A stretch of 64,000 nt of DNA. Origin: Tenodera sinensis. Its lineage: Eukaryota; Arthropoda; Insecta; Mantodea; Mantidae. Positions 59,940 through 64,000 of this stretch are shown in pieces; position 1 is the stretch's first letter; every line of letters starts with the position of its first letter. The notes beneath the pieces were generated by a model. The model saw only the letters and a program-made list of their open reading frames with translations, was not told where the DNA came from and did not search any database. The position numbers and the translations under genes are program-made. The stretch spans positions 147,637,751 to 147,701,750 of the forward strand of contig CM060967.1 of NCBI GenBank assembly GCA_030765045.1. Direction: 5' to 3'.

Positions 59940-60115
59940 AAACTTGGAGTGTGGTAGGTAGGGTAGAATATTTACTGAGGGGATTCCACACGTCAGGCCC
60001 GAGCGGGGCAGCGATGAACCCAGAGCGCTTTACGTGGCGTGCTGGAACCCGGGCGAGTACGGCGAGTGCTTGAAGGTCCTTAACTTGCGCTGAAGATCCT
60101 TTATCTTAACACCAG
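59940..60115 (+). repeat. Dispersed repeat C, copy 1 (pair with 63615-63720)
   Basis: GGCGTGCTGGAACCCGGGCG, AGTACGGCGAGTGCTTGAAG and AACACCAGGATCCGCTAAAC match the 63.6-kb copy in order. GC-rich relative to the flanks. Confidence 0.65.
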
Positions 60116-61479
60116 GATCCGCTAAACAGCCGCCGATAAGACGCTTACAAGGCCAGCCATCGCCGAGAACAGTTACAGTTCCCAAAGTCCCTACACGACA
60201 GCGTCAAAGTCGTAAAGTCTCCCTCGTAGAGTACATAAATGACGCAGTAAATGGTAGGATTACCGGTTGTATTGGTAACATTGGTAGGGAAAGAAACATA
60301 ATACAAATACAACCAATTAGGAAACTTAATGAGAAATTGAAAGATAATGATCATGGCATTGGTCACTGTGATCAAAACAAAAATTGTGTTTTTCCGTTCA
60401 AAATAATCTTACTCGTCATCACTATCAGTGTTGAATATAAATTGTTGTATACTTAGAGGACCTTGCAAATGTTTTTGAATCTTGTAGGTTGCGCAGACCT
60501 TTCGAGAACGTTCAAAGTTTAATGCTCCCGGTTTCCAGAGGAATCTAGTAAAACATGATCAAAAAACGTAAACAAGATTATGGATATGAGGTAGCGCCTG
60601 ATATGTATGCAACCCACCTAAGGTACAGGTAATGTAGGTAGTTTCTTAACTGACCAATTGTAGCAGGCAAATTACCGTAGTCTGCACTAATTTATGATAG
60701 TCCAGGTACCTAGGACAGTTTTACATCTATACTCCCTACTCATTAATTTTGCCACTTATCTTTATTTATGAACTATAACGTTAGTGATAGACTAGAATTA
60801 GGATCAATCAACGTTAAATAAAGAAACCATTATAGGAAACCACAAACATCGGCTAGCTTCCGTGCATTCCAGATTTAGTTTAACTTATGTCCAGCCTTTC
60901 GTTGTAGTTATGATTCCTAAGTGTTATTACTTTATGAATTTAATTTCCTGAAATGGCTTTTCAAAAAATACTTGACCTTTGACAATCCTCTTCGCCAATC
61001 TGCATAGTTATCTAATAGGTCTATTTTAAATTATGATATCAATGACGAGAATATAATGATTGTTTTTCAATTCTTTGTCGGAGTTTGGTCTCAGGGGAGC
61101 TATCCGGGTTCAAATCACGCTGTAATTCAAACCATCTCGGCAGCAAACACTGTCATTCCCAATCCCTGGCGGCTGTCAAACGTTCCGCTAAACTGGACTT
61201 GGTTGGCATCAAACACAATTACCGTGACATTATCACTATCCATTGTGAAGCAAACTGAGTTATCCGGGTGCATTTCATTTGGACATCCGATGCAGAGATG
61301 ACATCTATGAAGAGATTCCTATTGTAGGCCGGCTTGCATAAGACTTGTGGTCATTACACACAGTTCCATTCAAGAAAGTTTCGTTCTAAAACAGTTTTGA
61401 AGGTATACTTTCCACATTCTTGATATTAACCGTACTCATTCTGTGGAAAGGTAACAAATTAACGTATATTTATATACTT
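60116..61479. other. Unassigned DNA
   Basis: A B-box-like GGGTTCAAATCAC lies near 61106-61118 without a convincing A box. No gene was recognised. Confidence 0.4.
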
Positions 61480-62900
61480 TCACTTTCTCTGTTGCGTATA
61501 GCAAGTAGAAGTATTGCGAGTATATTAATGTCAATATTTCATTGTAAATGCGTTTTAAGTTCTTCTAAACCAAGAAGCGCATTTCAGAAACAGATTTGTG
61601 TATTTGTATGTGCTTCTATCTGCTTACTTTCAATATCATAACTTATAATAAAAGTCTCATGAGTTGCACTCACATGACTTTCTCTAGTCTTGTACTAAAC
61701 ATTCTTACAAACTCTTATTCCTATATCCTCTTCGTGTTATTGAGATAAACATTTTCAGAAATTATCTCGCATATTTCCTTGTAGGTACAAGAGGAATGCG
61801 GGGATACAGTAAAATTTGAGCGATAGTCAAATCTTTTAAAGCTTTCAAATGCTCTTCTCTTTGCACGGTTAACATATTAAAAACGAATAACGATGTTCCA
61901 TTTGACAGAAGTATAAGTTAGCCAAAATTCACACAAATAACAAGGAATATCTCCAAAATGATTCACTCTACAACAAAATTTATAACATTTTGTGTATCTC
62001 TTACGTTTTACCAGTTATGTAAAAGTCATCCAGAGTAACTAGACTACATGGGCTATAGCCAGAAAATTCAAGATATACATTTCATTTGCCATAAAAATAT
62101 CTCAAACATGTGCCATTATGATCAAAATCGTTAGAGCCATTTCCAAGAAAATCAAGATTTTTGAAAAACTTTACATGTAAAGAGAGTTTAGGGTGGAGAA
62201 ATTTTCTTGAAAATCGACATTAAACTTAAACACCGACTTTGGTTTATAACCAACTTTGGTTTTGGGTTTTGAGTTATACAGTCCACAGACTGACACACCG
62301 ACTGATGCACAGACACTCACACACGGACCTTTTTATAAAAATGCTTTTTTGTTGGATTCAGGGGGTCTCAAAATATATACTTCCGGTGAAATCTCGACAT
62401 CGAATTTTTGGGTGGACACAATACGTCCTCTAATTTACTATACGTAGTACATAAAATAAAAAATTGGTTTAATACCAAACTTTAAACTACAAAGGACGCG
62501 ACACGAATATTTTCTAGAAAATCTTTCACCCCAAACTACCCCTTAAATTAAAACATTTTCGAAACTGTTAATTTTCTCAACAAGGGCTTTGATTAAAACA
62601 AAATACGTTTAAGATATTTTTATAAAAGTTAAACAAGTAGATATCTTAAATTTTTTGGAGGAATAGCTTCTAAATTCCTCTTCATACCCGACGAGTTTTA
62701 CATAACTGGTAAACTGTAAGCGGTAAACACCTTACTACACAACAAACGTAGATCTCGTTAAAGCCGGCGTTTTAAAAACATTTGTTGTGATAATAACCAT
62801 TTTCAATATATTGCTTGTTTTGGTTGAAATTTAGCTATGCTTTTAGTTTTCTCAAACAGAAAGTAATTATTCATTTTTCATATGTTCTCTTAAAAATAAC
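61480..62900 (+). mobile_element. ACTTTCTCTA element (+) carrying a nested full copy (-)
   Basis: 61480-61650 is a plus-strand head (CACTTTCTCTGTTGCGTATA, AAGTAGAAGTATTGCG), continuing to a CAATATCATAACTTATAATA stretch that corresponds to CAGCATAACTCAAAAACGA. The plus-strand element resumes at about 62458 (ATTGGTTTAATACCAAACTT, AGGACGCGACACGAATATTT) and runs to about 62900. It has CATAACTGGTAAACTGTAAG and GTAGATCTCGTTAAAG but lacks the tail. The interruption is exactly one minus-strand copy. Confidence 0.82.
61657..62456 (-). mobile_element. ACTTTCTCTA element, complete nested copy
   Basis: Plus coordinates: GAGTTGCACTCACATGACTT (tail), TCCTCTTCGTGTTATTGAGA, CTCTTTGCACGGTTAACATA, GGGCTATAGCCAGAAAATTC, GTTAGAGCCATTTCCAAGAA, a reduced CA tract, ATTCAGGGGGTCTCAAAATA, and the head near TTTACTATACGTAGTACATA. 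The outermost ACTTTCTCTA bases are mutated here. Sequence similarity to the surrounding plus element stops at both edges, which places the true element borders within a few bases. Confidence 0.85.
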
Positions 62901-63424
62901 AGTTTCTAGGAAAAACTTGGCGTGAAGAAAATGGAAAGCAGCTGAAATTTGTAACACGCCAGTGAAAATAAACAACGTGAAAAAAGTTCCCTCACTATTG
63001 AGTGCCATATTGCTTCTAGAGATTCCAGACTAATTATTTTCCATGATGAATTACAAGTCTACCCTAAAATCCACGATTTTTTAAGCATTACTATATGGGA
63101 AAGGCTTCGTGGATGAAATTTGTACACCCCGGTCTCACTCAGTTCCAGCTGATGCAAAGTGTAACCACTGTTTATTTTTTATTGAGGCCTCAAACACAAG
63201 TAGTGTGCTGTAGGTTGACCCATGTATGACAAGTTCGATGTTGTGCACCACGAAAATTGCTGTTCTGAAGAAACATCAATAGCAAGATTGAAACGTGTTG
63301 GTTATAACAAAAGTTTACAATAAATACCAATTAAATTTATTTTAGCGGCGCATAGGCTTAGGAGTAATAGTATAATTTAAGTGGTTTAGATTATCAATGG
63401 AAGATCACACCCACCGTACAAATT
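62901..63424. other. Unassigned DNA
   Basis: No recognisable gene or repeat. Confidence 0.4.
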
Positions 63425-63605
63425 AGGGGCAGGAAGGTCGAAGTCTATTCATACTTGTCTCTTCAGTCCAGCATTGATGGAATAGGAGCCGAACCTCCTA
63501 CCTTCCCCATAACAACAGGGATGAGTATTTACGCCTCTTTTCAACATAACGCGTTTTCTTTCTTTAAGACTAAGACAGAATAAACCAAATACCATATAAA
63601 ACTCA
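63425..63605 (+). repeat. Dispersed repeat B, copy 2
   Basis: GAAGTCTATTCATACTTGTC, CTTCAGTCCAGCATTGATGG, CTTCCCCATAACAACAGGGA and AAACCAAATACCATATAAAA parallel the 56.1-kb copy. A small insertion separates the last block. Confidence 0.7.
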
Positions 63606-63614
63606 TCACAGCTT

Positions 63615-63720
63615 AATGCAATGGGAGTGCTCTACGGGCGTGTTGGAACTCGGGCGAGCAGCGCGAGTGCTGAAGATTCTTCATCTTGACACCAGGGTTT
63701 GCCAAAGAGCCAGTAGGTGC
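63615..63720 (+). repeat. Dispersed repeat C, copy 2
   Basis: GGGCGTGTTGGAACTCGGGC, GCGCGAGTGCTGAAGATTCT and GACACCAGGGTTTGCCAAAG parallel the 59.9-kb copy. It directly follows repeat B, so B and C may be parts of one longer family. Confidence 0.65.
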
Positions 63721-64000
63721 CAACTTGACATCAGAGGGTAGGTTTTACTGTCCTGTGTGTGTTGCCAGAACAGGGCTATATGATCGTGAAATGTCTTGTC
63801 TACGTACGGTAATTACGTTAGAATGATTTGTAGAGTTCATTGTCCAGAGAAGTCGTTGAGGGGTTATTCTCCCCAGTGGGAGGCGTCCTCAACCTTGGGT
63901 CTCTCTTTTTTTCCCTAATGCCTGAGTGTAATTACGTTAGGCCATGGTGTGTTTGAGTCTATTGGCCTAGAACGAGTCTCGGTGCTAACAGCCACCAGCT
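63721..64000. other. Unassigned DNA
   Basis: No recognisable gene or repeat before the window ends. Confidence 0.4.

Overview
This window looks like intergenic or deep intronic DNA from a large, repeat-rich animal nuclear genome. I see no bacterial operons, ribosome-binding sites, rRNA or functional tRNA genes, and no host protein-coding exon I would defend. Several things point to an arthropod, most likely an insect: low overall GC, long pure microsatellites, tRNA-derived SINEs, decayed non-LTR retrotransposons, mariner/Tc1-like and pogo-like DNA transposon remains, and LTR-like repeats. The SINE and LINE styles remind me of cockroach/termite or orthopteroid genomes, but that is an impression and not a demonstrated assignment.

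The dominant feature is an unnamed dispersed repeat, called here the ACTTTCTCTA element. Its consensus is about 0.9 kb and has no coding capacity. It begins with ACTTTCTCTA and has the inverted form TAGAGAAAGT close to the other end. About 20 full, truncated, nested or miniature copies in both orientations lie at 3.5, 7.8-8.6, 11.7-12.6, 15.8-16.0, 17.5-17.8, 20.2-20.7, 22.9-23.9, 25.1-25.9, 26.15, 27.2-27.6, 28.3, 29.5-30.1, 37.0-37.9, 49.8-50.8, 51.1, 54.9-55.5, 56.0-56.5, 59.7 and 61.5-62.9 kb. Many of the (CA)n/(GT)n arrays of the window sit inside it.

Region by region. 1-4 kb: a ~290-bp pure TTA array, an inverted repeat, an LTR-like segment with a primer-binding-like motif, and a SINE. 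4-9.8 kb: mostly unrecognised AT-rich DNA. 9.9-10.5 kb: end of a non-LTR reverse transcriptase plus a GC-richer open stretch. 11.7-30 kb: repeated ACTTTCTCTA copies, a second LTR-like copy, simple arrays and an internally deleted mariner-like transposase. 30-36.5 kb: a SINE, a BED-finger-like hAT fragment, a pogo/Tigger-like element with both terminal inverted repeats, a third LTR-like copy and a second SINE type. 37-41 kb: an ACTTTCTCTA copy split by a SINE, a jockey-like RT with a mutated catalytic box, a full SINE and a LINE zinc-knuckle fragment. 41-48 kb: a tetranucleotide array, a mariner-like pseudogene, a SINE and a Tc1/mariner-type DDE remnant. 49-64 kb: a near-complete ACTTTCTCTA copy, a 153-bp tandem duplication, several dispersed repeat pairs, an RT fragment and a nested pair of ACTTTCTCTA copies.

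No genes act together here. The story is transposon accumulation, nesting and decay. All similarity statements come from reading the window by eye and from remembered family motifs; no database search or alignment was run, and repeat borders are approximate by roughly 5-20 bp unless stated.
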